From JTS-RE37 sp041743425 (lineage in GTDB: Bacteria; Bacteroidota; Bacteroidia; Flavobacteriales; Flavobacteriaceae), in assembly GCA_041743425.1 (NCBI GenBank), contig JBGTMS010000103.1:1-64000 (forward strand): DNA of 64,000 nt, read 5' to 3'. This document shows positions 44,389 to 53,319 of this stretch, piece by piece (position 1 is the stretch's first letter; each line of letters begins with the position of its first letter). Both the position numbers and the translations under genes were made by a program. The notes beneath the pieces are model-generated. The model searched no databases. It was not told the origin of the DNA and saw nothing but the letters and a program-made list of their open reading frames with translations.

Positions 44389-45720
44389 TTACTCTGCCTC
44401 TCCATTACCATTGTAAACGATGCGGAACAAGGTGCCTCCTGCATCATCGGAAACATAAAGGGAGCCGTCCGGCCCTTGTGCAAGCCCTGTCGGCCGATGT
44501 GCGGCATCATCCGGATTAAGTACTTCGTCAATGCCTGCGAACCCGTCTGCAAAAATTTCCCATTTCCCACTTGGTTTACCAGCGCTGAAGGGAACGAAAG
44601 CCACCATATAGCCGGCTTGTTTTTCCGGTGCGCGGTTCCATGAGCCGTGAAATGCGACGAAGGCGCCGTTTTTATACCTTTCCGGAAACATGTCCCCCGT
44701 ATAAAACAAGAGAGCGTTGGGAGCCATATGACCCGGAAACGCAACCACCGGGTCCAAAGCATTCTCACCGCCTGTTTTTTTTCCGTCGCCTCCGTATTCC
44801 GGAGAAACGATTTTCTTCTGCGCAAGCTGGTCAAAATAAATGTACGGCCATCCTGCATCATCTCCCTCATTAAGCATGTACATGGCCTCAGCCGGGAGGA
44901 TTGAAGCTGTTTTGGTGTCGTACATATCAGGGTAAAGCGTATTCAACTGATCCCTGCCGTGTTGCATTACAAATAGATGATCTGACTCACTATCCCAATC
45001 AAGTCCCACTACATTTCTCAGACCTGTGGCAAAGCGTTTTCCATCCGCATAGGATTGCAAGCGTTTATCAATTTTGAACTGCCAGATACCTCCTGCGGAA
45101 TCAAGGATCGGGCAGGGCATCATCCCTTTAGATCCCATGGATCGGTCCTCTTCCTGGCAGGCATTAGAATAAGCGCCTATATTCACATATATGTTTCCTT
45201 TCCCGTCCAGAGTGAAAGATTTGGTTGCGTGTTGCCTTCTGCTTACCAATCCAGTCACCACGGTATCTACCGCGGATGATAACTCCACTTTTTGGTCGCT
45301 GTCCAGACCATATCGAAAGATCGCTTCATCCGAAGAGGCGTAAAGATATTCATCAGTTACATAGATACCAGTACCTCCAAAATCGCCAAAGCCTTCCCTG
45401 CTTTCGGCAACGCCATCGCCATCCTTATCTTCCAGGTATAAAATACCATGACCCTCCACAGGTTCCCGCAATTTCAGATAAATGCCTCCTTTGGAAGTAA
45501 CAGCTATATGTCGGGGATTGCCCAGGGAATCTGCGACTTTTAATGCCCCAAATCCATCCGGTAAGGTCAGTCCGGCGTTGTCTGAGCTCCCCGTGATTCT
45601 TTGAGGTTTCTCTGCCTTCCTGGAGGCTTCGCCACAGGAGATCAACAGGAGAAAAACAACGAGTTGAACTAAATATCTTTTAACAGCTGTCAGGTGATTT
45701 TTATCGTTTCTCAATGTCAT
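44389..45720 (-). CDS. PQQ-dependent sugar dehydrogenase (glucose/sorbosone type)
   Basis: Six-bladed propeller dehydrogenase of about 443 residues that oxidises aldoses with PQQ. The ATG at 45720 opens a lipoprotein signal (VQLVVFLLLISCGEA). Typical blocks are GLTLPDGFGALKVAD, LRNVVGLDWDSESDHLFVMQHGRDQL, NEGDDAGWPYIYFD, FPGHMAPNALLFYTGDMFP, FVAFHGSWNR and GPDGSLYVSDDAGGTLFRI. It sits 11 bases after the NIPSNAP gene and ten before the cytochrome c gene, so electrons likely pass to that cytochrome. The exact sugar is unknown; relatives include soluble aldose dehydrogenases and L-sorbosone dehydrogenase. PQQ synthesis genes are not in the window. Confidence 0.88.
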   Translation of the reverse strand: MTLRNDKNHLTAVKRYLVQLVVFLLLISCGEASRKAEKPQRITGSSDNAGLTLPDGFGALKVADSLGNPRHIAVTSKGGIYLKLREPVEGHGILYLEDKDGDGVAESREGFGDFGGTGIYVTDEYLYASSDEAIFRYGLDSDQKVELSSAVDTVVTGLVSRRQHATKSFTLDGKGNIYVNIGAYSNACQEEDRSMGSKGMMPCPILDSAGGIWQFKIDKRLQSYADGKRFATGLRNVVGLDWDSESDHLFVMQHGRDQLNTLYPDMYDTKTASILPAEAMYMLNEGDDAGWPYIYFDQLAQKKIVSPEYGGDGKKTGGENALDPVVAFPGHMAPNALLFYTGDMFPERYKNGAFVAFHGSWNRAPEKQAGYMVAFVPFSAGKPSGKWEIFADGFAGIDEVLNPDDAAHRPTGLAQGPDGSLYVSDDAGGTLFRIVYNGNGEAE

Positions 45721-45731
45721 TTTCTTATTAG

Positions 45732-46493
45732 TTAAAGTGGATTTAAAAAGATCTTCCGGATATTTGAAACCGAATTGGCGTAAATTTCCTTTGAATTCAT
45801 TGCTTGCCATTCAGGATGTGCTCCAAAGGTGGTCCAGTTGGCATCGCGTTCTGCCATATCCTTAAAATTAAGCATATATGTGAGACTTGGACGATAGGGT
45901 CCTATAATCATCTCACCAAAAAAAACAGGCATTAGCTTCACTTTTAAGAATAATGCGATCTCCTCGTCATTAAACATCCGGATCTTTCGGCTTACGGCAT
46001 CCTCATTGAAACCCTCGTAAGTTCGCAATTCAAAGACGGAGGCTCCGGGTAATGGAGCGCTCATGTTCGGCATGCCTTCAAAAGCAAGGAAAAGCGAGGA
46101 AGAAAACCGGCTGTATAAGGCCTTGTCCTTTGTCACCGAATTGTAGGAAGCGGCAGAAGTAATGTATTCACCCTCACCATAGACCTGAGACGCTTTAATA
46201 AAAGTGGGGGCATCCGGATAACTGATAAGTACCCACAAATTGGAAGGCTCTGAAACACCCAATTCAGTAAACACACTATAAAAGTTAGCGCCAAGACGTT
46301 TCAGAGCCGGTCCCAGAATGGTCGTCAGGTACTCTTTCAACATTTTCTGATCGCTTCCGAATTTTACCTGATAGGTGCGCAATTCATAAAGCTCCCTTCC
46401 GACATTTTGCCCACTGGAAAAATTCTTCCCATAGGCGGCCATGGGCAAGACACCTGCAGCGGCGGCGGAATACATAAACTTTCTTCTTTTCAT
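45732..46493 (-). CDS. Exported NIPSNAP-family protein
   Basis: Protein of 253 residues with a Tat-like leader (MKRRKFMYSAAAAGVLPMAAYG) and two ferredoxin-like NIPSNAP domains: YELRTYQVKFGSDQKM at about 35-130 and FELRTYEGFNEDAVSRK at about 145-250. The second ends in the conserved WTTFGAHPEWQAM. NIPSNAP proteins are dimeric alpha-beta barrels with no settled catalytic role; in bacteria they are often in sugar-oxidation clusters like this one. It is followed 11 bases later by the dehydrogenase gene. Start is the ATG at 46493. Confidence 0.85.
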   Translation of the reverse strand: MKRRKFMYSAAAAGVLPMAAYGKNFSSGQNVGRELYELRTYQVKFGSDQKMLKEYLTTILGPALKRLGANFYSVFTELGVSEPSNLWVLISYPDAPTFIKASQVYGEGEYITSAASYNSVTKDKALYSRFSSSLFLAFEGMPNMSAPLPGASVFELRTYEGFNEDAVSRKIRMFNDEEIALFLKVKLMPVFFGEMIIGPYRPSLTYMLNFKDMAERDANWTTFGAHPEWQAMNSKEIYANSVSNIRKIFLNPL

Positions 46494-46701
46494 TTTATTT
46501 TATAGTTAATTTTAATGGTTTGGATGCAACTTTTGAGCCGGGCTTTTCAGCACTTAAAAATAGGGATAATCCAACCTTCTCAAAAATGATTCTCCATTAT
46601 CTCTGCTGCTATTTAACAGAGTGAAAAGATTCGACTTGAGACTTACTTTGACATATCAGAAACTGCAAGATTCCGGGCTTGCTGTTAACAGCAAAATTTG
46701 G

Positions 46702-47634
46702 TCACAGCTCCTCATCCATATATGTTTCCAGTTGTTTTCTTTCCATTGGTAACTTGTCATCGGGATATTTTCGGATCCATTCCCTGAAATCGGACTTGAT
46801 CTCATCGGTCCATTTTGTATCTATCTGGCCCGGGGTATAAAGCTTTTCCCTAAGTCTTTGGAATCCAAACTGGTCTTTAAGGCTGACTAATTCAGAGGAC
46901 AGGACCAATTGGTCGGCCAGAAAGGCCGGGATAAAAATGGTCCCGTGACGATTGGCCAGCACAACATCTCCGGGAAGCACTATTGCCCTTCCAATTCTGA
47001 TGGGTTTGTTGATGCTAGTTATCATTTCCTGTTGAAGATAGGACGGGTCTGCCCCTTTAAACCATCCATTGAATCCGTCAATCTCCAGCAATCCGGCCAC
47101 ATCCCGGACACCGGCATCAAATATTACGCCGTTGCCGGAATTGGCGTAGATGGCATTCCCCAGGTTGGAGCCAATGAGTGTGCCGTCAATGATCCTGCCA
47201 TAACCATCCGCAACGTAGACATCCCCCGGGACCAGGATTTCAATGGGCCAGGAGTTGCTACCGCCTACAGTATCCCTTTTTTCCATGGCTCCTTCTTTTT
47301 TTACCAGGGACTGAAAATCAGGTCTCAGGGGCATGTATTGGGCGGTGACCACCCTGCCGGTCATGACGCAGTCAGGTTTGATAATTTCCCAATCCCCCTC
47401 ATACTGATTATGATACCCTTTTCCTCGTAAAAACCCCCATGCTTCCTCTATTTGAATTTTTTTCAGGCGTTTAAGAAGGCCGTCCGGTACTTTAGGTCTT
47501 CCGTCAGGGAGGCGTTCACCCTTCCATTGTGTGGTCATAGCAGTGATATATTCCGGGCTCGATGCCACCCCCTGTGACCGCAAGGATGCCGTTTGAAATG
47601 TGATGAAAATGACAAGTAAAAAAATTATTCTCAT
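46702..47634 (-). CDS. Exported RraA-like protein (aldolase/RNase-regulator fold)
   Basis: About 310 residues, with a Sec signal (IIFLLVIFITFQTASLRSQ) that is unusual for this cytoplasmic family. The RraA fold is seen in PDCVMTGRVVTAQYMPLRPD, VYVADGYGRIIDG, IGSNLGNAIYANSGNGVIFD and AGVRDVAG. Related metal aldolases for 4-hydroxy-2-oxo acids use a D-x20-R-D motif; the R-D pair is present, but the first Asp is Ser (in GSNL). So aldolase activity is doubtful or altered. It has about 50 extra C-terminal residues with WTDEIKSDFREWIRKYPDD. The start at 47634 directly opens the signal; 47646 is an alternative. Confidence 0.82.
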   Translation of the reverse strand: MRIIFLLVIFITFQTASLRSQGVASSPEYITAMTTQWKGERLPDGRPKVPDGLLKRLKKIQIEEAWGFLRGKGYHNQYEGDWEIIKPDCVMTGRVVTAQYMPLRPDFQSLVKKEGAMEKRDTVGGSNSWPIEILVPGDVYVADGYGRIIDGTLIGSNLGNAIYANSGNGVIFDAGVRDVAGLLEIDGFNGWFKGADPSYLQQEMITSINKPIRIGRAIVLPGDVVLANRHGTIFIPAFLADQLVLSSELVSLKDQFGFQRLREKLYTPGQIDTKWTDEIKSDFREWIRKYPDDKLPMERKQLETYMDEEL

Positions 47635-47733
47635 ATAATATATCATTTAATTGATAAAGTCCTACTGATCCAATCTCCTGCCGAACAGCCATAATATCTG
47701 AATGCCTACCCTGATAGATGTGCCTCTGTCGGA

Positions 47734-49233
47734 TCAGCTGTAGGACCTGTCATGTGATCGCAATTCATCCCATTCCCTGGTTGGCGCAAAATAGCTGTCA
47801 TCCCTGGGGTGGAGATGCTCCTTAAGGACTTCTTCATTGAGCTCAATTCCCAGCCCGGGTGCAGTCAGCGGCACCGTGGCAAAGCCTTTTTCTATCATCT
47901 TAAAATCGCCTACGGTCTTTACCAGGTCCTCCCACCAGGGAATATCAACTGAATGGTGCTCCAGCGCAAGAAAGTTCTGGGTTGCCGCTGCGCAGTGTAC
48001 GCTGGCCATAAAGGACACTGGCGTACCTGCCTGGTGCATGGCCATCGCCACTCCAAATTCTTCTGCATAGTCCCCAATTCTTTTGGTTTCCAGCAAACCC
48101 CCGGAAGAAGCAAGATCCGGATGAATTATATCCACCGCCATGGCATGGATTAGGGGTTTAAAATCTTTTAACAAATAGATATCTTCCCCTGTGGTGGTTG
48201 GTGTTTCTATGGCATCCGAAATGGTTTTCCATTGTTCAGTATATTGCCATGGCACCATATCTTCAAACCATGCAAGCCTGTATTTTTCCAGAGACTTCGC
48301 CAGGCGGATGCAATTGTTCAGGTCAAAATGGCCATAGTGGTCCGTAGAGATAGGGATATCATAGCCTACCAAATTGCGCACATTTTCGACAATCATTGCG
48401 AGTGCCTCCAATCCTTTATCAGTGATCTGAATCTGGGTGAACGGATGCATGGTATTCCCGTAACTCATAAAATTACGCTGATCACCCCATTGGGATAAAT
48501 TTCCCCCGGCGTCCTGCCAGAAGGAGCCATTGACAATGGTATCCGGTTTTCCTTTTAGTTCCGCGATTGACACATCCATTTTGAGCCAGGTATACCCCTG
48601 CTCCTTTATTCGGTATTCAATGAGTTTCTTTTGTTCCTCAGGAGAAGCGGCTTCAGGGGTATCTGCATACATACGGATCTTATCGCGGTATCTGCCCCCC
48701 AATAATTGCCAGGCTGGAACATCATAGGCCTTCCCACATAGGTCCCATAAGGCCATTTCGACTGCACACACCCCCCCTGCCTGTCTGGCCGGGCCGCCAA
48801 ATTGCCGGATAATTTTAAAGATCTGTTCAACATTGCATGGATTTTTCTGAAGTATCCTGCTTTTGAGCATCAGGGCATACCGTACATCTGCGGCATCTCG
48901 TACTTCGCCCAAACCATAAATACCCTGATTGGTATCAATCCGGATGATGGCGGTGCCCCCCATCACATTGGTAAGCACGTATCGCATATCCGTAATCCTC
49001 AACTCAGAAGGTGAAGAGGCGCGACGCACAGAAGTTGTGGCGTGTGCAACGGAATCTTCAAAGGAATAGCCCATAAACCCGGAAAATGCCATCCCTCCAA
49101 GGGCTGTTTTTTTTAAAAAATTACGTCGGGCATCGCTGGTCTGCGGATGGTCGGTTTCCCCTTGTCGGAGGGCTGCGTAGCTCTTTTCTTCAAGACGATG
49201 ATTGTCTATAAGCTGTTGTAAAATATTTTTCAT
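47734..49233 (-). CDS. Tat-exported mandelate racemase/muconate lactonizing enzyme family protein
   Basis: Enolase-superfamily protein of 499 residues, probably an acid-sugar dehydratase. The Tat-like signal lies about 37 residues inside (RRNFLKKTALGGMAFSGFMG), preceded by a polar extension. The capping domain is ELRITDMRYVLTNVMGGTAIIRIDTNQG; the barrel holds WLKMDV, the metal ligands Asp in STDHYGHFD, Glu in WFEDMVPW and Glu in TTGEDIY, then DIIHPDLASSGG and the catalytic His in MAMHQAGTPVS. This is nearest to the galactonate dehydratase-like branch. A leader on an enolase-superfamily enzyme suggests activity in the periplasm. Confidence 0.85.
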   Translation of the reverse strand: MKNILQQLIDNHRLEEKSYAALRQGETDHPQTSDARRNFLKKTALGGMAFSGFMGYSFEDSVAHATTSVRRASSPSELRITDMRYVLTNVMGGTAIIRIDTNQGIYGLGEVRDAADVRYALMLKSRILQKNPCNVEQIFKIIRQFGGPARQAGGVCAVEMALWDLCGKAYDVPAWQLLGGRYRDKIRMYADTPEAASPEEQKKLIEYRIKEQGYTWLKMDVSIAELKGKPDTIVNGSFWQDAGGNLSQWGDQRNFMSYGNTMHPFTQIQITDKGLEALAMIVENVRNLVGYDIPISTDHYGHFDLNNCIRLAKSLEKYRLAWFEDMVPWQYTEQWKTISDAIETPTTTGEDIYLLKDFKPLIHAMAVDIIHPDLASSGGLLETKRIGDYAEEFGVAMAMHQAGTPVSFMASVHCAAATQNFLALEHHSVDIPWWEDLVKTVGDFKMIEKGFATVPLTAPGLGIELNEEVLKEHLHPRDDSYFAPTREWDELRSHDRSYS

Positions 49234-49411
49234 GAATGGGTATTTATCGGGTCATTTAATCTCGGTTTGTCTGAGTGATGCCTGCCTGGTCACAGTATCT
49301 GGAACTCAAGAAATACCTTTGGGGCTCGCGGTCCCAGAATTGCGGTATGCCCTGAAAATGATGATCTTCAGAGAAGCCGGAATCCTCCTATAGTACGCAG
49401 CTGTATACAGC

Positions 49412-50518
49412 TTAGAGCATGATTTTACTTCCCGTCCCTGCCGCCTGATAGATGGCATCTATAATCTTAAGATCCTTAAGCCCTTCCGCACCATCGACCG
49501 GAACCAGAGGTTCTTCACCTTCCAGAATGATCCCTGCCATGTGGTCCATTTGCAGTGTCTGATGTGTTACGATTGGTTCAGTTAATGGACCCAGGTGGGT
49601 ACGGCCCTGAATTGGTCCATAGCCCGTTGAAGGTTGCATTTCGGCGAAACCTTTATCCCCATTGAGAAAAAAACGATCGAGGTTATTCATGGAATAGGTA
49701 GAAAGACAAGATGCCACGGCTCCTCCCGGAAACCCCATCTGAAACTGGATGGTTTCGTCTATACCTTCCTTGAATTTCTCCGGATTATTTTTGGTTTCCT
49801 GTGCCGTTACCCAAACCGGCTCCTCCCCAATCATATACCTCGCTCCATTAATTGAATATATCCCGATATCCATCATGGCGCCACCTCCGGATAAGGCTTT
49901 GTCAAGACGCCATTGGTTGGGATCTCCGATCGTAAATCCGGATTGACCCTGAAAAAAAAGTGGTTTTCCGAAGTCCCCATCCATCCTCATCCGGATGACC
50001 TTCACCGTATGAGGTTCAAAATGCATTCTGTATCCAACGAGTAAATGCACCTTGGCGGCGTCACAGACGGCCAGCATCTCTTCTCCCTCCGCAGCATTCA
50101 CGGCCATGGGTTTCTCACAGATGACATGCTTTCCGGCTTTGGCGACCCTTATGGCATGGTCCTTATGCAGGCCATTGGGGGTAATGACATAAACGGCATC
50201 TATATCCGGGTTATCACTGATTGCATCAAAATTCTCATAATTATAACAATTCTTTTCCGGGATCCCGTAACGGGATTGCCAGTCTTTGATTTTAGATGGG
50301 GTACCACTAATGACACCTATCAATTTGGCGCGTTTGCAGGTTTGCATTGCATCAGCCACCCTGGAAGCATAACTTCCAAGTCCCATAATTGCAACTTTTA
50401 ACTGAGGTCCCTGGGCATTGGGATCTTCCATAAAACGGAGGTTCCCCGTATAAGGAATTAGCGGTAATCCAATTGCTGAGACAGTCATTTTTTCTATAAA
50501 ATAGCGACGTGTATTCAT
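49412..50518 (-). CDS. Tat-exported Gfo/Idh/MocA oxidoreductase (glucose-fructose oxidoreductase-like)
   Basis: Protein of 368 residues with a Tat-like leader (MNTRRYFIEKMTVSAIGLPL). The Rossmann start is VAIMGLGSYASRVADAM, followed by VYVITPNGLHKDHAIRVAKAGKHVICEKPMAVN, and substrate-domain blocks QWRLDKALSGGGAMMDIGIYSINGARYM and GVEAL-like end. The pattern SGGGAMMDIG and the arrangement are those of periplasmic glucose-fructose oxidoreductases, which keep NADP(H) bound. First gene of the minus-strand run with the dehydratase (178 bases apart) and the RraA-like gene. Confidence 0.88.
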   Translation of the reverse strand: MNTRRYFIEKMTVSAIGLPLIPYTGNLRFMEDPNAQGPQLKVAIMGLGSYASRVADAMQTCKRAKLIGVISGTPSKIKDWQSRYGIPEKNCYNYENFDAISDNPDIDAVYVITPNGLHKDHAIRVAKAGKHVICEKPMAVNAAEGEEMLAVCDAAKVHLLVGYRMHFEPHTVKVIRMRMDGDFGKPLFFQGQSGFTIGDPNQWRLDKALSGGGAMMDIGIYSINGARYMIGEEPVWVTAQETKNNPEKFKEGIDETIQFQMGFPGGAVASCLSTYSMNNLDRFFLNGDKGFAEMQPSTGYGPIQGRTHLGPLTEPIVTHQTLQMDHMAGIILEGEEPLVPVDGAEGLKDLKIIDAIYQAAGTGSKIML

Positions 50519-50832
50519 ATGGTAAAGGCTGATTTAATCCTGCCCAATAGAGGGCTAGGGGTTTAAAAATACATTATAAATGCATTGTAACCTATAGTTC
50601 CAGAATTTAAATAGCAACGCCACGATCACTCGTTCATTTCGGTAATTATATGTTTGTATTAGGTCAAACAAACTTGATCACATTATGACTATCAATGGTC
50701 TTCAGTGGCTATTTGTTCGGGTTTTTTCCTACTTTCGGAAGGATATAATCTCATCACACCGCAGTTCGATTTAACCAGTACTTCTTTGGACAGTGCCAAC
50801 CGGCCTGCTCCTGAGATCTAAATATAGACGCT
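50519..50832. other. Divergent promoter region between Gfo/Idh and SMP-30 genes
   Basis: About 314 bases with no gene. A perfect -7 element TATGTTTG stands at 50649-50656 on the plus strand, without a TTG at the right spacing, followed by TATTAGGTCAAAC, so that GTTTG and CAAAC form a short inverted repeat (about 50652-50669). This could be an operator for both transcripts, weakly supported. Confidence 0.35.
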
Positions 50833-51729
50833 ATGCATAAACCCTATTTTTTCTTCGCTTTCAATGTTTTGCTGGTCCTTAATTCGTGCAGCGGCCAAAA
50901 AGCTGCCCTTATAGCTGATGGGGCGCAATTGGAACTCGTTGGGGATGATTACGACTTTACAGAAGGTCCGGCAGCTGACAGCATGGGCAATGTCTATTTT
51001 ACAGACCAGCCGAATAATAAAATACTCAAATGGGATGCAAAATCGAAAAAGGTAACCACCTATATGGAGCCGGCTGGAAGGGCGAATGGCTTGTTTGTGG
51101 ATAAGGATGGTAACCTATTGGCTGCAGCTGACGAAAAATTCGAACTCTGGCAAATCGGGTCAGATAAGGAGGTTATCGTTTTGACAGATGAATTTGAGGG
51201 GCGTAAACTGAATGGTCCGAATGATCTGTGGGTAGACCCGCGCGGAGGTATCTACTTTACAGACCCCTATTATCAGAGACCTTACTGGTCTAGAAGCGCC
51301 GGCGAAATTGGCGCGCAACAGGTATATTACCTCAGTCCGGATAAAGGAGACCTCCGGGTGGTCGCTTCAGATCTCGTGCAGCCTAACGGGCTCATCGGAA
51401 GTCCGGATGGCACCACTTTGTATATCGCAGATATAGGTGCAGGGAAGACCTGGATTTATGGCATAGAAAGTAACGGTTCTCTGAAGGATAAAAAGCAGTT
51501 TTGCGAAATGGGATCTGACGGGATGACTCTTGATGAGGCCGGTAACGTCTACCTCACCGGGCAGGGAGTCAATGTATTCAATAAAGAAGGCACACACATC
51601 CTGTACTTGCCTGTGCCACAAAAATGGACCGCCAATATTACTTTCGGTGGCGAAAACAAAGACCTCCTTTTTATCACCGCCTCAAATGCGGTATACACAC
51701 TGCAAATGAATGTCCGGGGTAGCCGATAG
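50833..51729 (+). CDS. SMP-30/gluconolactonase-like lipoprotein
   Basis: Six-bladed propeller of 298 residues in the SMP-30/gluconolaconase/LRE family, which hydrolyses aldonolactones with a divalent metal. The lipoprotein signal is FFFAFNVLLVLNSCSGQ. The metal site is suggested by DFTEGPAADSMGNVYFTD (Glu), KLNGPNDLWVDPRGGIYFTDPYY (Asn), VQPNGLIGSPDG (Asn) and GSDGMTLDEAGNVYLTG (Asp). It is divergent from the oxidoreductase cluster and supplies the lactone-opening step a sugar dehydrogenase would need. Start is the ATG at 50833. Confidence 0.9.
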   Translation: MHKPYFFFAFNVLLVLNSCSGQKAALIADGAQLELVGDDYDFTEGPAADSMGNVYFTDQPNNKILKWDAKSKKVTTYMEPAGRANGLFVDKDGNLLAAADEKFELWQIGSDKEVIVLTDEFEGRKLNGPNDLWVDPRGGIYFTDPYYQRPYWSRSAGEIGAQQVYYLSPDKGDLRVVASDLVQPNGLIGSPDGTTLYIADIGAGKTWIYGIESNGSLKDKKQFCEMGSDGMTLDEAGNVYLTGQGVNVFNKEGTHILYLPVPQKWTANITFGGENKDLLFITASNAVYTLQMNVRGSR

Positions 51730-51813
51730 GATACCCGGCTTTATCAAAGATGAGACGTACAAGCCTAATTACGGTGGCACTTTCCGGCAGGGCAGAAATA
51801 GAGTTCCGCAAAC

Positions 51814-52404
51814 CTATTGAAGGATCTGTAACCGTACATTCCTGAATTTTACGCGCCCATATTCGGCGGCCTGAAGGGCGATATATCCTTCTTCAAGATC
51901 ATTATCCACGATGTCCGTCATTTGCTTTCCATTGATCCAGGTTTTCAACGAATTGCCTTCACAACGAATTTTATAGGTATTCCAGCGATTTAGTGTGGTA
52001 ACCTTGGACAGCGGGGCTGCGCGGGTTACTATGGACCCCGTTCTGGAGTTCTGATCAGGGTGCAGGTCCCAGATATTCATTTCATAACAGCTGATGTTTG
52101 AGAGTTTAGCCTCTTTACAGCGAACAAAAATCCCCGAATTGACAGTGCTGTCCGGATAAAACTCCAGTTCCAGTATAAAATTCCTGTAAGTCTCCCTGGT
52201 CATCACACCTCCTCCGGGAGCTGCTTCAGAAAGTCCTACCAATTCACCTTTGACAAATTTCCAGCTGGCAGTCCCCTGAGATACCCAATCCTGTCCGGAT
52301 TCCGTAAAAATCTGTAATTTTTGGGCACGGGTTATTGAACAGGCTGCAAAGTTAAAGACAATGAGCCACACGGTCAGCCAGTAAGCGTTGAGTTTCATTT
52401 CCAT
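51814..52404 (-). CDS. Exported DUF1080 protein
   Basis: A 196-residue single-domain DUF1080 protein with a signal peptide (LTVWLIVFNFAACSITRAQ). The core is visible in SQGTASWKFVKGELVGLSEAAPG, FILELEFYPDSTVNSGIFVRC, CYEMNIWDLHPDQNSRTGSIV and RWNTYKIRCEGNSLKTWINGK, ending GRVKFRNVRLQIL. It is on the minus strand, convergent with the SMP-30 gene (84-base gap). Possibly a 3-keto-glycoside hydrolase or lyase, by family. The ATG at 52398 is an equal alternative start. Confidence 0.85.
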   Translation of the reverse strand: MEMKLNAYWLTVWLIVFNFAACSITRAQKLQIFTESGQDWVSQGTASWKFVKGELVGLSEAAPGGGVMTRETYRNFILELEFYPDSTVNSGIFVRCKEAKLSNISCYEMNIWDLHPDQNSRTGSIVTRAAPLSKVTTLNRWNTYKIRCEGNSLKTWINGKQMTDIVDNDLEEGYIALQAAEYGRVKFRNVRLQILQ

Positions 52405-52554
52405 GGCGTTAATTAGTAAATATAGGAAAAGAAATACCCGCCTGTTTTAAAAAACCATCATCCTTAAGCGATTTCAGGGAGTGAATGAATATATTTATCC
52501 TCTGCTCATTAGGGTACTACCCCATAGAGCATAGCTGAACCTGAACGACACATC

Positions 52555-53319
52555 ATGTGCTACGACATAAAGACCAACCTGGAGGCACAACTGCAAAGGG
52601 CCCGGAGATATGGGGATCTGAACGCCGTCAGGGAACTGGCCTACAAACTTATACCCTATACCGACCTGCCTTTATTCCATGTTTCCGGGTTTAAACATCC
52701 GAAATTGCTGGTTTACACCGTTGATTCGCCGCACCTTCCGGTGATCTCCCGCTGGGGTCTTGTGCCGCATTGGATTAAGGATAATAATGAACGCTTTAAA
52801 ATTTGGAATAACACCCTGAATGCGCGAGGGGAAACCATTTTCGAAAAACCGGCTTTCAGAGAGGCGTCAAAGAGAAACAGATGCCTGATTTTTGTAGATG
52901 GATTTTACGAGCATCACCATAAAGCGGGTGATACCTTCCCTCATTTTATATACCGCTGTGACATGCAGCCAATGGCATTGGCCGGACTTTGGAGTGAATG
53001 GCTTGACAAGCTTACCGGTGAATTGATGCATACCTTTACAATAGTGACGACCACAGGCAATGCGCTGATGGCCAGAATCCATAACAATCCTAAACTGGAA
53101 GGTCCGAGGATGCCAGTCATACTCCCTGAACATCTGGAGGATGTCTGGCTTCAATCTTCATCGCAGGAGGCCGATCTGATAAAACTGAGAGAATTAATAC
53201 GTCCATTTCCGGATGAGTTACTCGCCGCACATCCGGTAGCACGGTTAAGGGGTAAGAACTATTCGGGTAATGCGGAAGGCATCAGCGACAAAGTCTCTTA
53301 TCCCGAGCTGGAACTTTAG
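52555..53319 (+). CDS. SRAP (HMCES/YedK) family abasic-site protein
   Basis: SOS-response-associated peptidase family protein of 254 residues, which crosslinks to abasic sites in single-stranded DNA through Cys2 after Met removal. The N-terminus MCYDIK provides that Cys; WNNTLNARGET carries the conserved Asn and Arg, and CLIFVDGFYEHHH the catalytic Glu. The histidine loop, usually H-x-RMP, is longer here: IHNNPKLEGPRMPVILPE. The preceding ~35 residues include a Bacteroidota-type insertion (QLQRARRYGDLNAVRE). Stand-alone gene. Start is the ATG at 52555. Confidence 0.9.
   Translation: MCYDIKTNLEAQLQRARRYGDLNAVRELAYKLIPYTDLPLFHVSGFKHPKLLVYTVDSPHLPVISRWGLVPHWIKDNNERFKIWNNTLNARGETIFEKPAFREASKRNRCLIFVDGFYEHHHKAGDTFPHFIYRCDMQPMALAGLWSEWLDKLTGELMHTFTIVTTTGNALMARIHNNPKLEGPRMPVILPEHLEDVWLQSSSQEADLIKLRELIRPFPDELLAAHPVARLRGKNYSGNAEGISDKVSYPELEL

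Noticed and set aside
44379..44870. N-terminal extension of the cytochrome c frame
   Set aside because: Lies wholly within the sugar dehydrogenase gene in another frame; the ATG at 44378 opens the signal peptide.
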